This document shows, in pieces, positions 1 through 11,239 of a stretch of 64,000 nucleotides of DNA. Each line of letters begins with the position of its first letter. Position 1 is the stretch's first letter. Both the position numbers and the translations under genes were made by a program. Source of the DNA: UBA7672 sp963718145. GTDB taxonomy: Bacteria > Pseudomonadota > Alphaproteobacteria > Caulobacterales > Hyphomonadaceae. Where the stretch lies: assembly GCA_963718145.1 (NCBI GenBank), contig CAVQYJ010000012.1:434001-498000 (forward strand), in the 5' to 3' direction. The notes beneath the pieces are model-generated. The model had not been told where the DNA came from, made no database searches, and saw nothing but the letters and a program-made list of their open reading frames with translations.

Positions 1-478
1 GTTCCAGCTTCGTGATCGAGCAATGGCCCGGCTTGAAGATCACCACGCGCAGATCGCCCGTCAGCAAGCCGACGATCGCGTTGATGGCGACGAAGTGGGA
101 GAAGATCGCCGTCTCGTCCTGGGCCCGATCGACGGCGGCGAGCGTGCTGTTGCGCCAGGCTTCGTAGTCCGGCCCAGCGGCCGGCCATTCGCCAGCCATG
201 ACGCCCTGGAGCCAGGCTGCCCGGTCGGGCGTTCCGGCGGGGGCGATGATCTCGCCGACCGCCGGCTCGATGCGGGCGTGGGTTTCCATCAGCTTCTCGA
301 AGGCGGCGGCCGTTTCCCGGCAGCGCTGCAGCGGGGACATCACCGCCCGCTTCGCCCCTGCCGTCGCAAGGGCTTCGGCCGCGGCGAAGGCCTGCCGGTG
401 GCCGAGATTGCTCAAACCCGGGTTGGGGTGGGCGCCCCACGACGCTGCGGGCTCGCCATGCCTGATGAGGTAGATCAT
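1..478 (-). CDS. Histidine phosphatase family protein (cut by left edge)
   Basis: Reading the minus strand from the ATG at 478 gives a protein starting MIYLIRHGEP. RHG with catalytic His7 is the signature of the histidine phosphatase (phosphoglycerate-mutase-like) superfamily. A conserved Arg/Glu region (SPLQRCRETAAAF) follows, and a second His lies in FSHFVAINAIVG. The frame stays open to base 1, so the C-terminus is outside the window; 159 residues are visible. The substrate cannot be told: members act on sugar phosphates, nucleotides or phosphoproteins. It is divergent from glnB, with a 237-bp gap between them. Confidence 0.85.
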   Translation of the reverse strand, partial: MIYLIRHGEPAASWGAHPNPGLSNLGHRQAFAAAEALATAGAKRAVMSPLQRCRETAAAFEKLMETHARIEPAVGEIIAPAGTPDRAAWLQGVMAGEWPAAGPDYEAWRNSTLAAVDRAQDETAIFSHFVAINAIVGLLTGDLRVVIFKPGHCSITKLE

Positions 479-574
479 TCGCCGATATGCCCGTGCCTGC
501 TGGATTTTCTGGCCGTGCGCCAAGCTAGCAGACGCAACCTCTGTGGATAAGCCACAAGCCCCCTGCCCGACTAT

Positions 575-605
575 GGGGCGCCTGTGCTGAAACTCTAGGC
601 GCCCC
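575..605. repeat. Perfect 9-bp inverted repeat upstream of glnB
   Basis: GGGGCGCCT (575-583) and AGGCGCCCC (597-605) are exact inverted copies around a 13-nt loop. The site lies between the divergent phosphatase and glnB starts, 110 bp before glnB. There is no T tract, so it does not look like a simple intrinsic terminator. It could be an operator or an mRNA leader hairpin. No sigma-54 (GG-N10-GC) element was convincingly seen. Confidence 0.4.
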
Positions 606-715
606 TTCGGGCAACGCACGTCTTTCAGGCGCCTGACCTACTCGGCACAAGGATCATCGTGCATGAGGACGGGCGTTCCGCAGAGGGCGCGCGCGGGGGT
701 TCTTCGGGGAAACAG

Positions 716-1054
716 ATGAAGAAGATCGAGGCGATCATTAAGCCGTTCAAACTCGACGAGGTGAAGGAAGCTCTTCACGCCGTCGGACTGCAGGGGATGA
801 CCGTGCTCGAGGCGAAGGGCTTCGGCCGCCAGCGCGGCCATACCGAACTCTACCGCGGCGCGGAATACATCGTCGACTTTCTGCCGAAGCTGAAGATCGA
901 GGTTGTCGTGAGTGATGCACAGCTTGAAGCGGCCCTCAACGCCATCACCAAGTCGGCGCACACTGGCAAGATCGGCGACGGGAAGATATTCGTGTCCGAG
1001 ATCACGGAAGTCATCCGCATCAGGACGGGCGAAACAGGCGATCAGGCGATCTAG
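716..1054 (+). CDS. glnB: Nitrogen regulatory protein P-II (GlnB)
   Basis: 112 residues, the usual PII length. It starts MKKIEAIIKPFKLDEVKEAL and has the T-loop with the uridylylation Tyr (GHTELYRGAEY) and the C-terminal signature TGKIGDGKIFV followed by IRTGE. PII trimers sense 2-oxoglutarate, ATP/ADP and, through uridylylation, glutamine; they control glutamine synthetase adenylylation and NtrB. The ATG at 716 was chosen over the longer frame from 659 because PII proteins begin exactly at MKKIEAI. glnA follows 63 bp downstream, the standard glnB-glnA operon. Confidence 0.97.
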   Translation: MKKIEAIIKPFKLDEVKEALHAVGLQGMTVLEAKGFGRQRGHTELYRGAEYIVDFLPKLKIEVVVSDAQLEAALNAITKSAHTGKIGDGKIFVSEITEVIRIRTGETGDQAI

Positions 1055-1117
1055 GTCGCCGAACGGAAAATCATTGGATCGGCGCCGCCGGGCGCCGGGG
1101 TGAAACGGAGGGACTAG

Positions 1118-2521
1118 GTGTCCGACGCAATCTTCAAGACGATCAAGGAAAAAGACGTGCAGTACGTCGACCTGCGCTTCACCGACATGCGCGGGAAGCT
1201 GCAGCACGTGACCTTCGACCTGTCGATGATCGACAAGTCGCTGTTCGAAGACGGCACCATGTTCGACGGCTCGTCGATCGCCGGCTGGAAGGCCATCAAC
1301 GAGTCCGACATGCTGCTGATGCCGGATCCCTCCACGGCGCGCATCGACCCGTTCTTCCAGCAGACCACGCTGGCGATCATGTGCGACATCCTCAACCCGA
1401 ACGACAACACGCCGTACAACCGCGACCCGCGCACCATGGCCAAGAAGGCCGAGCTGTACCTGAAGTCGGCAGGCATCGGCGACACGGCCTATTTCGGTCC
1501 CGAGGCGGAATTCTTCGTGTTCTCGGACGTGCGCTGGAACACCGACCCGAACAACATGGGCTATTCGTTCGATGACCCAGAACTGCCGTTCAACACGGGC
1601 AAGTCGTATGAGGGCGGCAACCTCGGCCACCGTCCGGGACCCAAGGGCGGCTACTTCCCCGTGCCGCCGGTCGACTCGCTGCAGGACATGCGCTCGGAAA
1701 TGCTCACCCTGATGGGCGAGCTTGGCCTCCAGCCCGAAAAGCACCACCACGAAGTGGCCCCGGCCCAGCACGAACTCGGCATGAAGTTCAACACGCTGGT
1801 CCAGATGGCCGACAACATGCAGCTCTATAAATACGTGGTCCACAACGTGGCCGCGTCCTACGGCAAGACCGCGACCTTCATGCCGAAGCCCTACTTCAAG
1901 GACAACGGCTCGGGCATGCACGTCCACCAGTCGATCTGGAAGGACGGCAAGCCGCTGTTCGCCGGGGACAAGTATGCCGACCTGTCGCAGATGTGCCTCT
2001 GGTATATCGGCGGCATCATCAAGCACGCCAAGGCGATCAACGCGCTCTCGAACGCGACCACCAACTCCTACAAGCGCCTGGTGCCCGGCTACGAAGCCCC
2101 TGTGCTGCTGGCTTACTCGGCCCGCAACCGCTCGGCCTCGGTTCGCATTCCATGGACCCCGTCGCCGAAGGGCAAGCGCATCGAGGTCCGCTTCCCGGAC
2201 CCGGCGTCGAACCCCTATCTCACGTTCACGGCGCTGATGATGGCCGGCCTCGACGGCATCAACAAGAAGATCGATCCGGGTCCGGCCATGGACAAGGACC
2301 TCTATGCGCTGCCGCCGGAAGAGCTGAAGAACATCCCGACCGTTTGCGGCTCGCTCCGCCAGGCGCTCGAAAACCTCGATGCCGACCGCGACTTCCTCAA
2401 GGCCGGCGGCGTGATGGACGACGACTTCATCGACGCCTACATCGACCTCAAGATGGAAGACGTCATGCGCGTCGAAACCACCCCGCACCCGGCCGAATTC
2501 GACATGTACTACAAGTACTAG
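1118..2521 (+). CDS. glnA: Glutamine synthetase type I (GlnA)
   Basis: 467 residues, matching GSI-beta enzymes. It makes glutamine from glutamate, ammonia and ATP in the cytoplasm. Visible landmarks are the N-terminal MFDGSSIAGW, the metal/glutamate region YFGPEAEFFVF, the ATP-binding KPYFKDNGSGMHVHQS, and the adenylylation Tyr in DKDLYALPPEE near the C-terminus. The start is GTG at 1118, preceded by a good Shine-Dalgarno (CGGAGGGA). It is cotranscribed with glnB, whose product regulates it. The conserved adenylylation Tyr implies GlnE-type control. Confidence 0.97.
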   Translation: MSDAIFKTIKEKDVQYVDLRFTDMRGKLQHVTFDLSMIDKSLFEDGTMFDGSSIAGWKAINESDMLLMPDPSTARIDPFFQQTTLAIMCDILNPNDNTPYNRDPRTMAKKAELYLKSAGIGDTAYFGPEAEFFVFSDVRWNTDPNNMGYSFDDPELPFNTGKSYEGGNLGHRPGPKGGYFPVPPVDSLQDMRSEMLTLMGELGLQPEKHHHEVAPAQHELGMKFNTLVQMADNMQLYKYVVHNVAASYGKTATFMPKPYFKDNGSGMHVHQSIWKDGKPLFAGDKYADLSQMCLWYIGGIIKHAKAINALSNATTNSYKRLVPGYEAPVLLAYSARNRSASVRIPWTPSPKGKRIEVRFPDPASNPYLTFTALMMAGLDGINKKIDPGPAMDKDLYALPPEELKNIPTVCGSLRQALENLDADRDFLKAGGVMDDDFIDAYIDLKMEDVMRVETTPHPAEFDMYYKY

Positions 2522-2539
2522 GATCGTCTGAAAATTATG

Positions 2540-2557
2540 GCCTGCCGCAAGGCAGGC
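2540..2557. terminator. Hairpin after glnA
   Basis: GCCTGCC-GCAA-GGCAGGC, a perfect 7-bp stem with a GCAA tetraloop, starts 19 bp after the glnA stop and lies between the convergent glnA and the minus-strand gene ending at 2607. It lacks an immediate T run, so termination or 3'-end protection is inferred. Confidence 0.45.
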
Positions 2558-2606
2558 GGGGGGCCGGCGGCGTTGGAGCAATCCAGCGTCGTCTGTCTTT
2601 TTGGAG

Positions 2607-2912
2607 TCAGTACGGTCGGTCGATCAGCGCCACGCCTTGATCATTGTGCGCCGTGGCGAAGTCGACGTTCCAGCCGCAGCTGTCCAGCAGCGTCTCGACG
2701 ATGTGCGAGGCTTCCTCGATGTTGGCGACATCAAGGAAACAGGTCGGGCGCTCGTCGAAGTCCATGTGCCAGGCGCAGACGCGAACGCGCCCGGCCGGCG
2801 CCTTGATGACGCCCGAAGGCGTGCGGTCGAAGGTGAGGCCGTGGGTCTGCAGGAGCGGGTCCTTGACCCAGGACTGCCACGCGTTGCGGTAGGTCTCGGG
2901 CGCTGGCAGCAT
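2607..2912 (-). CDS. Conserved hypothetical protein, ~101 aa
   Basis: Small soluble protein starting MLPAPETYRNAWQSWVKDP, with no signal peptide or membrane segment. Phrases such as AWHMDFDERPTCFLDVANIEEAS give a balanced, globular composition, which supports real coding. Its ATG lies 11 bp after the stop of the phospholipase C gene on the same strand, so the two are probably cotranscribed. The ribosome-binding site is weak. I do not recognise a domain and assign no function. Confidence 0.6.
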   Translation of the reverse strand: MLPAPETYRNAWQSWVKDPLLQTHGLTFDRTPSGVIKAPAGRVRVCAWHMDFDERPTCFLDVANIEEASHIVETLLDSCGWNVDFATAHNDQGVALIDRPY

Positions 2913-2923
2913 CCGCTCGTATC

Positions 2924-5008
2924 CTAGGCCGGCTGGTCGGACGTGACTATGGCAGGCCCGCCCATCGCGGGATCGCTGTAGCCGTGCTGGCCGTTTTCGA
3001 TCCGGCCGGCGAGGCGCTGGCGCCAGCCCTGGACGCCGTCGATCCGGACGTCGAGATCATACCAGCCGCCATTCGACGACAGGTCCCAGAAATGGTTGGC
3101 GGACCTGGCGCCGCCGACGGTGGCGCTCCACGGCTTCAGCTTGGCGGCATAGGCGGCCGACCGGACGGTGACCTTGCGCGGGGAAGAACCGGGATTGGAC
3201 AGCCGAAGTTGAATCTTCCGTCCAACGGCGACCAGCTTCACGACAGGCTCCGGCGCGGCGCCGGCGCCTGTGAAGTGGCGGTGGAATCCGTTCGGGCCCA
3301 GCACCCACAGGTCGTAGGGGCCGGTGGGCCAGTCCGCCTCGATCGCCTTTCCGGGCTCGATCGTGTAGCGGCGCGGCGCATCGTCCGGGCGCAGCCGGTC
3401 ATAGATGTGCAGCACGGCGCCGGCCTGCCCGAGATTGCGGAGGGCGAGGCGCACGGACGCATCGGCCATCGCCGCCGAGACATCCAGCGCATAGGGCAGC
3501 GCGCGGGAGCGCCGAATGGCGTTTGCCTGCACCGGCGCGGCGGGCTCGGGCGGTGTTGGCGGCGTGGTGCGACCGGCAAGGGCGGCGGCGCGCTGCGCCG
3601 AGGACCCTGTCTCGGGCAATGTCGCGAGGTCCTTGTTCGGCGTCCTGAAGTCGAAGCAGGTGGTGAGATCGCCGCACACGGCGCGGCGCCAGGGCGAGAT
3701 GTTGGGCTCCATCACCCCGAAACGCTTCTCCAGGAAGCGGATGACCGAGGTGTGGTCGAACACCTCGCCATTCACCCAGCCGCCGCGGCTCCAGGGCGAG
3801 ATCACATACATCGGCACGCGCGGGCCCAGGCCGTAGGGGCGGCCCATCAGATCGCTCCTCTCGAACACTGCCTCGCTCGGGTTTCGGACGGTGTGATATT
3901 CGCCCGACACATCGACCGTGGAACCGCCCAGCATCTTTCCAGAAGCGTCCCGGCTCGGCGGCGCTGGCGGCGGGGCGTGGTCGAAATAGCCGTCATTCTC
4001 GTCGAACATCACGAGGAAGACGGTACGCGCCCAGACTTCGGGATTGGCTGTCAGGCAGTCGAGCACTCGCGCCGTGTAGTCGGCGCCCTGCGCGGGGCTC
4101 GACGGGCCAGGATGTTCGGAATCCTTCGCCGGCGAGATGACCCACGACACTTGCGGGAGCCTGCCCGCCGCCACGTCCGCGCGCAGGGCGTCGAGATGCT
4201 GTGTGGTCATCGCCTTCTGCGCCAGCGCCGGATTGCCGGTTCCCGCCAGGCTGTCGCGATAGGCCTGGAAGCCGACCAGCGGGTTGTCGTTGAAATTGTC
4301 GGCCACGTCCTGGTAGAGGCGCCAGCTTATCCCTGCCGCCTCCAGCCGCTCCGGATAAGTCGTCCACTGGTAGGCCGACTTGGCCCCGCCCTTGTCGGGC
4401 AGGCTGTCATGGCTGTTGGAGATGGACGGACCGCCGGACTTGCCCGCGCCGTCGATCGTTCCGGTCCAGAGGAAGAGGCGGTTGGTGTTGGTGCCGCCGA
4501 TGAACGAGCAGTGGTACGCGTCGCAGATGGTGAAGGCGTTGGCGAGCGCGAACTGGAACGGGATGTCCGCCTCGACATAGTGGCCCATCGCATGCGGATG
4601 CTTGTGCTCGGGCCACCTGCCCATGCGGCCTTCATCCCAGGCGTATTGCGCATCGGCCCAGTTGTGCGGCGTCCCTTCGACCCGCATGTGCGCGAACGTT
4701 CCCGCCGCATCCAGCGGAAACGGCGCCACGAGAGCGGGGCCGCCCTTCGGATTCGCCTGCCGCCACACCGTGCGGCCGCCGCTCAGCGGAATCGGGAAGC
4801 GGTCGGCAAATCCACGCACGCCGTTCATCGTGCCGAAGTAATGATCGAACGACCGGTTCTCCTGCATCAGGATGACGACGTGATCGACGTCCTGGATCGT
4901 CCCGGTCTGCACCTTGGCGTCGATCGCCCACGCTCGTTCGATGGCCTGGGACGCGGCAAGCGTGGCTGCCGAAGCAGCAAGAAACCGGCGGCGATCGATC
5001 TTTGTCAT
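2924..5008 (-). CDS. plcN: Phosphocholine-specific (non-haemolytic) phospholipase C, Tat-exported
   Basis: 694 residues. The N-terminus has a twin-arginine signal (RRRFLAASAA at residues 6-15). The phosphoesterase domain begins VDHVVILMQENRSFDHYFG, the metal-binding signature of the acid phosphatase/phospholipase C family (PF04185), with later motifs ASHSSFIGGTNTNR-like (CSFIGGTNTNRLFLW) and MFDENDGYFDHAPPP. Two C-terminal DUF756-type repeats end the protein. The family hydrolyses phosphatidylcholine or sphingomyelin outside the cytoplasm, often under phosphate starvation. It is divergent from dacB, with only 52 bp between them; no Pho box was identified. The symbol is by family resemblance. 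Confidence 0.88.
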   Translation of the reverse strand: MTKIDRRRFLAASAATLAASQAIERAWAIDAKVQTGTIQDVDHVVILMQENRSFDHYFGTMNGVRGFADRFPIPLSGGRTVWRQANPKGGPALVAPFPLDAAGTFAHMRVEGTPHNWADAQYAWDEGRMGRWPEHKHPHAMGHYVEADIPFQFALANAFTICDAYHCSFIGGTNTNRLFLWTGTIDGAGKSGGPSISNSHDSLPDKGGAKSAYQWTTYPERLEAAGISWRLYQDVADNFNDNPLVGFQAYRDSLAGTGNPALAQKAMTTQHLDALRADVAAGRLPQVSWVISPAKDSEHPGPSSPAQGADYTARVLDCLTANPEVWARTVFLVMFDENDGYFDHAPPPAPPSRDASGKMLGGSTVDVSGEYHTVRNPSEAVFERSDLMGRPYGLGPRVPMYVISPWSRGGWVNGEVFDHTSVIRFLEKRFGVMEPNISPWRRAVCGDLTTCFDFRTPNKDLATLPETGSSAQRAAALAGRTTPPTPPEPAAPVQANAIRRSRALPYALDVSAAMADASVRLALRNLGQAGAVLHIYDRLRPDDAPRRYTIEPGKAIEADWPTGPYDLWVLGPNGFHRHFTGAGAAPEPVVKLVAVGRKIQLRLSNPGSSPRKVTVRSAAYAAKLKPWSATVGGARSANHFWDLSSNGGWYDLDVRIDGVQGWRQRLAGRIENGQHGYSDPAMGGPAIVTSDQPA

Positions 5009-5060
5009 GGCGCCAATCTATCCGCTTCCGGTGACACCGCCATGTCCCTAGAGTCTGGCG

Positions 5061-6533
5061 ATGAGATTCTTCTCCTTCGCCTATGCAGCAGTTCTTGGCC
5101 TGGCTGCCCTAGCGTCCGCTTGTGCGAGCATTCCCCGGACGGCTAGCGACGCGCTGAATGCCCCCGACCTCGCCGGCACGCGCTGGGGCCTCGTGGTGAT
5201 GACCATGGATGGCCGCGAGTTGGCCTCCCTGCGGCCCGACGAACGGTTCACGCCTGCTTCCAATACCAAGCTGTTCACAGTCGCCGCAGCCTTCCACCGC
5301 CTGCCCCTGCTCGGTTTCCCCGATCCCTCCTCCGGCGCTTCTGTCCGCATCGAGCCGCGCGACGATGGCCCGCCGGACATCGCCCTTGTCGGTGGCGGCG
5401 ACGCCATGCTGATCGATGCTGACAATTGCGAGCGTGATTGCCTCTCCGAACTCGCCGACAGCGTCCTCGCCGCCGCCATCTCTCCCATCCACGACGTCAT
5501 CGGCGACGACCGCCTGTTTCCAGACCAGCGCTGGGGCGATGGCTGGGCGCAGGAAGACCTGCTCTTCCGCTCCGGCGCGCCTGCGTCCGCGCTGGTCGTC
5601 AACAGCAACGAGGTTGTGCTGGAGGTAACCCCCGGCGCCGCGCCCGGCGATCCGGTCAAGGTGCAGTGGCGCGCCGACGACCAGTATTTCGCACTCCAGA
5701 ATGAAGCCGTCACGGTCGAAGGCGACCAGGACAGGTTGCGCATCGAGCGTCTGCCCGGCGCAACCACCGTGCGTGTCTACGGAACGCAGGGCGTCGGCGT
5801 CCGCCCTCAGTCCATCCCTGTCGCCGTCGAGGACCCGGCCCTCACCGCGGCCTGGCGCTTCAAGCGCCTGCTGCAGGAACGCGGCCTCGTCATCGAAGGA
5901 ACTATCCGCGCCCGCCATCGCCCGCTCGCCCTGACCGACGCGCCCGGAACCCGCGGCGACGGCGCGGCCATTCCCGAACTGGTCGGCCGCGAAATCGCGC
6001 GCCTCTCCCCGCCGCCGCTTGCCGAAGACATCCGCTTCCTGACGAAGCAGAGCCAGAACCTCCATGCCGAGGTCCTGCTGCGCCGCCTCGGCCGCATCGA
6101 AGGCAGCGGCTCCGCAGAGGATGGACTCGCCATCGTCGCCGCCATGCTTGCCGAAGCCGGCGCCGACCGTCGCGCGTGGGATTTCTCCGACGGCTCGGGC
6201 ATGTCCGCCTACAACCGCGTCACGCCGCGCATGGTGGCGCGCTTTCTCCTTTGGGCCTCGAAACAATCCTGGGCCGAGGCGTTCCGCGCGGCGCTGCCGG
6301 TCGGCGGCGGCGAGGGCACCCTGTCACGCCGGTTTCGCGGCACGCCGCTCGAAGGCCGCATCTTCGCCAAGACCGGAACCTTCTCGTCGGTGAACGCCCT
6401 CTCCGGCTTCATGCTGACGAAATCCGGAAAAACCCTGATCTTCTCTGCCTTTGCCAACGACCAGCCCGAGGATGCAGGGTCCGCCACCAAAGCCTTGGAT
6501 TCGGCGCTGAACGCGATCGCCGCGGCGCACTGA
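5061..6533 (+). CDS. dacB: D-alanyl-D-alanine carboxypeptidase/endopeptidase (PBP4, S13 family)
   Basis: 490 residues with an N-terminal export signal ending near a Cys (LASACAS), possibly a lipoprotein although the lipobox is imperfect. The three penicilloyl-transferase motifs are present: SxxK in TPASNTKLFTV (around residue 67), an SxN-like site in FSDGSGMSAYN, and KTG in FAKTGTFSSVNALSGF (around residue 437). The long insertion between motifs 1 and 2 is typical of the S13 family. It trims or cleaves peptidoglycan cross-links in the periplasm. The next gene is a lytic transglycosylase, 62 bp downstream. Confidence 0.92.
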   Translation: MRFFSFAYAAVLGLAALASACASIPRTASDALNAPDLAGTRWGLVVMTMDGRELASLRPDERFTPASNTKLFTVAAAFHRLPLLGFPDPSSGASVRIEPRDDGPPDIALVGGGDAMLIDADNCERDCLSELADSVLAAAISPIHDVIGDDRLFPDQRWGDGWAQEDLLFRSGAPASALVVNSNEVVLEVTPGAAPGDPVKVQWRADDQYFALQNEAVTVEGDQDRLRIERLPGATTVRVYGTQGVGVRPQSIPVAVEDPALTAAWRFKRLLQERGLVIEGTIRARHRPLALTDAPGTRGDGAAIPELVGREIARLSPPPLAEDIRFLTKQSQNLHAEVLLRRLGRIEGSGSAEDGLAIVAAMLAEAGADRRAWDFSDGSGMSAYNRVTPRMVARFLLWASKQSWAEAFRAALPVGGGEGTLSRRFRGTPLEGRIFAKTGTFSSVNALSGFMLTKSGKTLIFSAFANDQPEDAGSATKALDSALNAIAAAH

Positions 6534-6595
6534 CACCCGCTGCAACTGCCATTGATTGAAGCGGCTTTAACCCTGTTCCGCTATAAGCCGGGCGC

Positions 6596-7216
6596 ATGGG
6601 CCGGAAGCTCTTGTCCCTCGCTTGTGTGGCGGCGCTCGCTGTAAGCGCCTGCGCCTCTGCGCCCCAGCCCTCCGGCGCGGAAATGGCGGACGCCTGCCTC
6701 CTGCTCAAGGAGAACAGGAACTGGCACAAGGCCCTGCGCGCCTCCGCTAAGGAGTGGGGCGCCCCGATGGGTTTCCAGCTCGCGATCATCAAGCAGGAAA
6801 GCTCGTTCGACTCGAAGGCCAAGGCGCCACGCGGCGAACGCAAATGGTTCGGCCTCGTCGAGGGCGACCGGCTGTCCTCCGCCAAGGGCTACGCCCAGGC
6901 GCTGGATACGACATGGGAATCCTACAAGCGCGAAACCGGGAATGGCGGCGCGAGCCGGCAGAATTTCAGGGACGCTTCCGACTTCATCGGCTGGTATTTC
7001 AGCACGGCCGGCAAGCGCGCCAGTCTCGGCCAGTACGACTACAAGGCGCACTACCTCGCCTACCATGAAGGCGCGGGCGGCTACATGCAGGGAAGCTGGC
7101 GCGGCAAGACCTGGCTCGTCCAGACCGCCGACCGCGTCGCCTCGCAGGCTGTCACCTACGAACGCCAGATCAAGGACTGCAAGGCGCTGAAGCCGAAATT
7201 CCTCGGCATTTTCTAG
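6596..7216 (+). CDS. Transglycosylase SLT-domain lipoprotein
   Basis: 206 residues with a lipoprotein-type signal (AALAVSACAS). The lysozyme-like fold is indicated by GFQLAIIKQESSFDSKAKAP, in which Glu near residue 68 would be the catalytic acid, then GYAQALDTTW and AYHEGAGGY, matching soluble lytic transglycosylase motifs. It would cleave the MurNAc-GlcNAc bond from the periplasmic face of a membrane. Following dacB suggests a small peptidoglycan-remodelling pair. A GC-rich imperfect hairpin follows at about 7232-7260, without a clear T tract. Confidence 0.85.
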   Translation: MGRKLLSLACVAALAVSACASAPQPSGAEMADACLLLKENRNWHKALRASAKEWGAPMGFQLAIIKQESSFDSKAKAPRGERKWFGLVEGDRLSSAKGYAQALDTTWESYKRETGNGGASRQNFRDASDFIGWYFSTAGKRASLGQYDYKAHYLAYHEGAGGYMQGSWRGKTWLVQTADRVASQAVTYERQIKDCKALKPKFLGIF

Positions 7217-7442
7217 ACACGCACGGGCTTGATGGGGGCATTCCGCCGAATACGCCCCATTCGGTGCAGGTCGTGAAGGCTGGCCAGGCGATCCTTGTGG
7301 ATCACCCCTTGCGCGAAGGCTTTTGAGCCGCCTGCGACACCGGATTACAAGGCTTTCTTAATCGGCCGAATTGTCCTGTCTGTGGGCTTCGGGCTAGCTC
7401 CGGGGTCGCGATTCAGACGTTGATTCGGCGCACGGGAATCCT

Positions 7443-9431
<1,989 letters not shown>

Positions 9432-9433
9432 CG

Positions 9434-9452
9434 AAAGGCCATGCTGCCTTTT
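9434..9452 (+). terminator. Weak intrinsic terminator after parE
   Basis: AAAGGC-CATGCT-GCCTTT followed by a short T run begins just after the parE stop codon. The stem is only 6 bp, so efficiency is uncertain. Confidence 0.35.
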
Positions 9453-9553
9453 GGTGAATGAGCGGAGCGCAATCCTTTCCCCGCCAACCCGATCTCCATG
9501 TGGTCCACGCCGCGCTTCTGCGCTAGACCAGCGGCAAGCGGCGGAGGGGTTCC

Positions 9554-11176
9554 ATGCGCCTGATCGTGTCCTCGTTCATCTTCGCGGCGCTGCTGGCGGC
9601 ATGTGCGACGGGCGCACCCGCGCCGCGCCAATCGTCGCTCGTCGAGGAGCGCTCGATCTCGCAGCTCGCCGATGATCTGGCCGCCGGCCGAACCACGTCT
9701 GCGGCGCTCGTCGCCGCCTATCTCGCCCGCATCGAAGCCATCGACAGGGCGGGGCCGACGCTACGCTCCATCATCGCCGTGAACCCGCTCGCGCTTGAGC
9801 AGGCGCGTGCGCTGGACGCCGAACGCAGGGCCGGCCGCGTGCGCGGCCCGCTGCACGGCATTCCGATCCTGCTCAAGGACAATATCGAGACGAAGGAGCT
9901 GCCCACAACGGCCGGCTCCCTCGCGCTCAAGGACAACATGACCAACCGCGACGCGCCGATGGCTGCGCGCCTGCGCGATGCCGGCGCCATCCTGCTGGGC
10001 AAGACCAATCTCTCAGAATGGGCCAATTTCCGCTCTACCCGCTCGATCAGCGGCTGGAGCGCCGTGGGCGGCCTGGTCCGGAACCCCTACGCGCTCGATC
10101 GCAATGCCTGCGGCTCCAGCGCCGGTTCCGGCGCCGCCACCGCCGCCAGCCTTGCGGCAGCCTCCGTCGGCACCGAAACATCCGGCTCCATCGTCTGCCC
10201 GTCGAACGTCAACGGCCTCGTCGGCTTCAAGCCCACTGTCGGCCTCGTCTCGCGCGAACACGTGGTGCCGATCTCGCACACGCAGGACACGCCGGGCCCG
10301 ATGACCCGGTCAGTGATGGATGCGGCTCTCGTGCTCGCCGGCATGTCCGGAACCGATCCCGCCGACCCCGCCACCGCCGAAGCCGACCGCCGGAAGAAGG
10401 ACTACGCGGCCGCCCTCAGCAGGGACGCGCTCAAAGGCAAGCGCCTCGGCGTTCTCAAGATCGGCCTGGGCGGCACCATCGAGACAGACGCGCTGTTCGA
10501 GCAGGCGCAGAAGGATCTCGCCGCCGCAGGTGCGACGCTGGTGGACGTCAAGCTGCCCGACAATCTCGCCCCAGGCGCCCAGCCCGCCGGCGGGCCGAAC
10601 GTCATGCAGGTCGAATTCAAGGCCGATCTCGCAAAGTACCTCGCGAGCGCCGCCCCCGGCGTGACGGCGAAAACTTTATCCGACCTGATCGCCTTCAACG
10701 CCGCCAACGCTGAAACCGAATTGCCGCTCTTCGGCCAGCAGATTTTCGAACAGTCGGACAAGCAGCCCGGCCTCGACGATCCCGCCTATCTAGCCGCCCT
10801 TGAGAAGGGAAAGCGAAATGCCGGGCCCGAAGGCATCGACAAGATCCTCGCCGCCGACCGCCTCGACGCCATCGTCTTCATCACCGCCGCCCCCGCCTGG
10901 CCCACCGACCCCGCCGGCGCTAGCCGCGGCGCCGCCGTCAACAGCGCCACCGGCATCGCCGCCGCTGCAGGCTATCCTCACCTCACCGTTCCGATGGGCC
11001 TCGCACGCGGACTGCCCGTGGGCCTCTCCTTCATCGGCACGGCCTGGAGCGATGCCGACCTGCTGGCCCTTGGCTACGCCTACGAACAGGCGTCCCTCCG
11101 CCGCCAGCCTCCGACCTATGTTCAATCGCTGAACGAAGTTCCCGCCACCGTGAAAGCCTACTCACCGGCGCGATGA
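9554..11176 (+). CDS. Amidase-signature family amidase, lipoprotein
   Basis: 540 residues. A lipoprotein signal is visible (FAALLAACAT, Cys17 predicted to be lipidated). The amidase-signature core carries the Ser-cisSer-Lys triad by motif position: Lys108 in LLKDN, Ser188 in GSSAGSG and nucleophile Ser212 in ETSGSIV. Relatives hydrolyse amides or act like GatA; the export signal and lack of gatB/gatC neighbours argue against the tRNA amidotransferase. Substrate unknown. It is the last ordinary gene before the RHS/repeat island. Confidence 0.88.
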   Translation: MRLIVSSFIFAALLAACATGAPAPRQSSLVEERSISQLADDLAAGRTTSAALVAAYLARIEAIDRAGPTLRSIIAVNPLALEQARALDAERRAGRVRGPLHGIPILLKDNIETKELPTTAGSLALKDNMTNRDAPMAARLRDAGAILLGKTNLSEWANFRSTRSISGWSAVGGLVRNPYALDRNACGSSAGSGAATAASLAAASVGTETSGSIVCPSNVNGLVGFKPTVGLVSREHVVPISHTQDTPGPMTRSVMDAALVLAGMSGTDPADPATAEADRRKKDYAAALSRDALKGKRLGVLKIGLGGTIETDALFEQAQKDLAAAGATLVDVKLPDNLAPGAQPAGGPNVMQVEFKADLAKYLASAAPGVTAKTLSDLIAFNAANAETELPLFGQQIFEQSDKQPGLDDPAYLAALEKGKRNAGPEGIDKILAADRLDAIVFITAAPAWPTDPAGASRGAAVNSATGIAAAAGYPHLTVPMGLARGLPVGLSFIGTAWSDADLLALGYAYEQASLRRQPPTYVQSLNEVPATVKAYSPAR

Positions 11177-11239
11177 CCAACCCCATTGTCTCACCACGCA
11201 TAGGCATAGGTGGTGCGCGTCGTCGGCTTCTGGGTCGTG

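Noticed and set aside
638..2581. 647-codon minus-strand open frame
   Set aside because: It is the antisense shadow of glnB and glnA, whose protein families are unmistakable; the antisense protein is repetitive His/Arg/Val sequence with no domain.
2984..5146. 720-codon plus-strand open frame
   Set aside because: Shadow of the phospholipase C gene in this high-GC genome; no signal, motif or ribosome-binding site.
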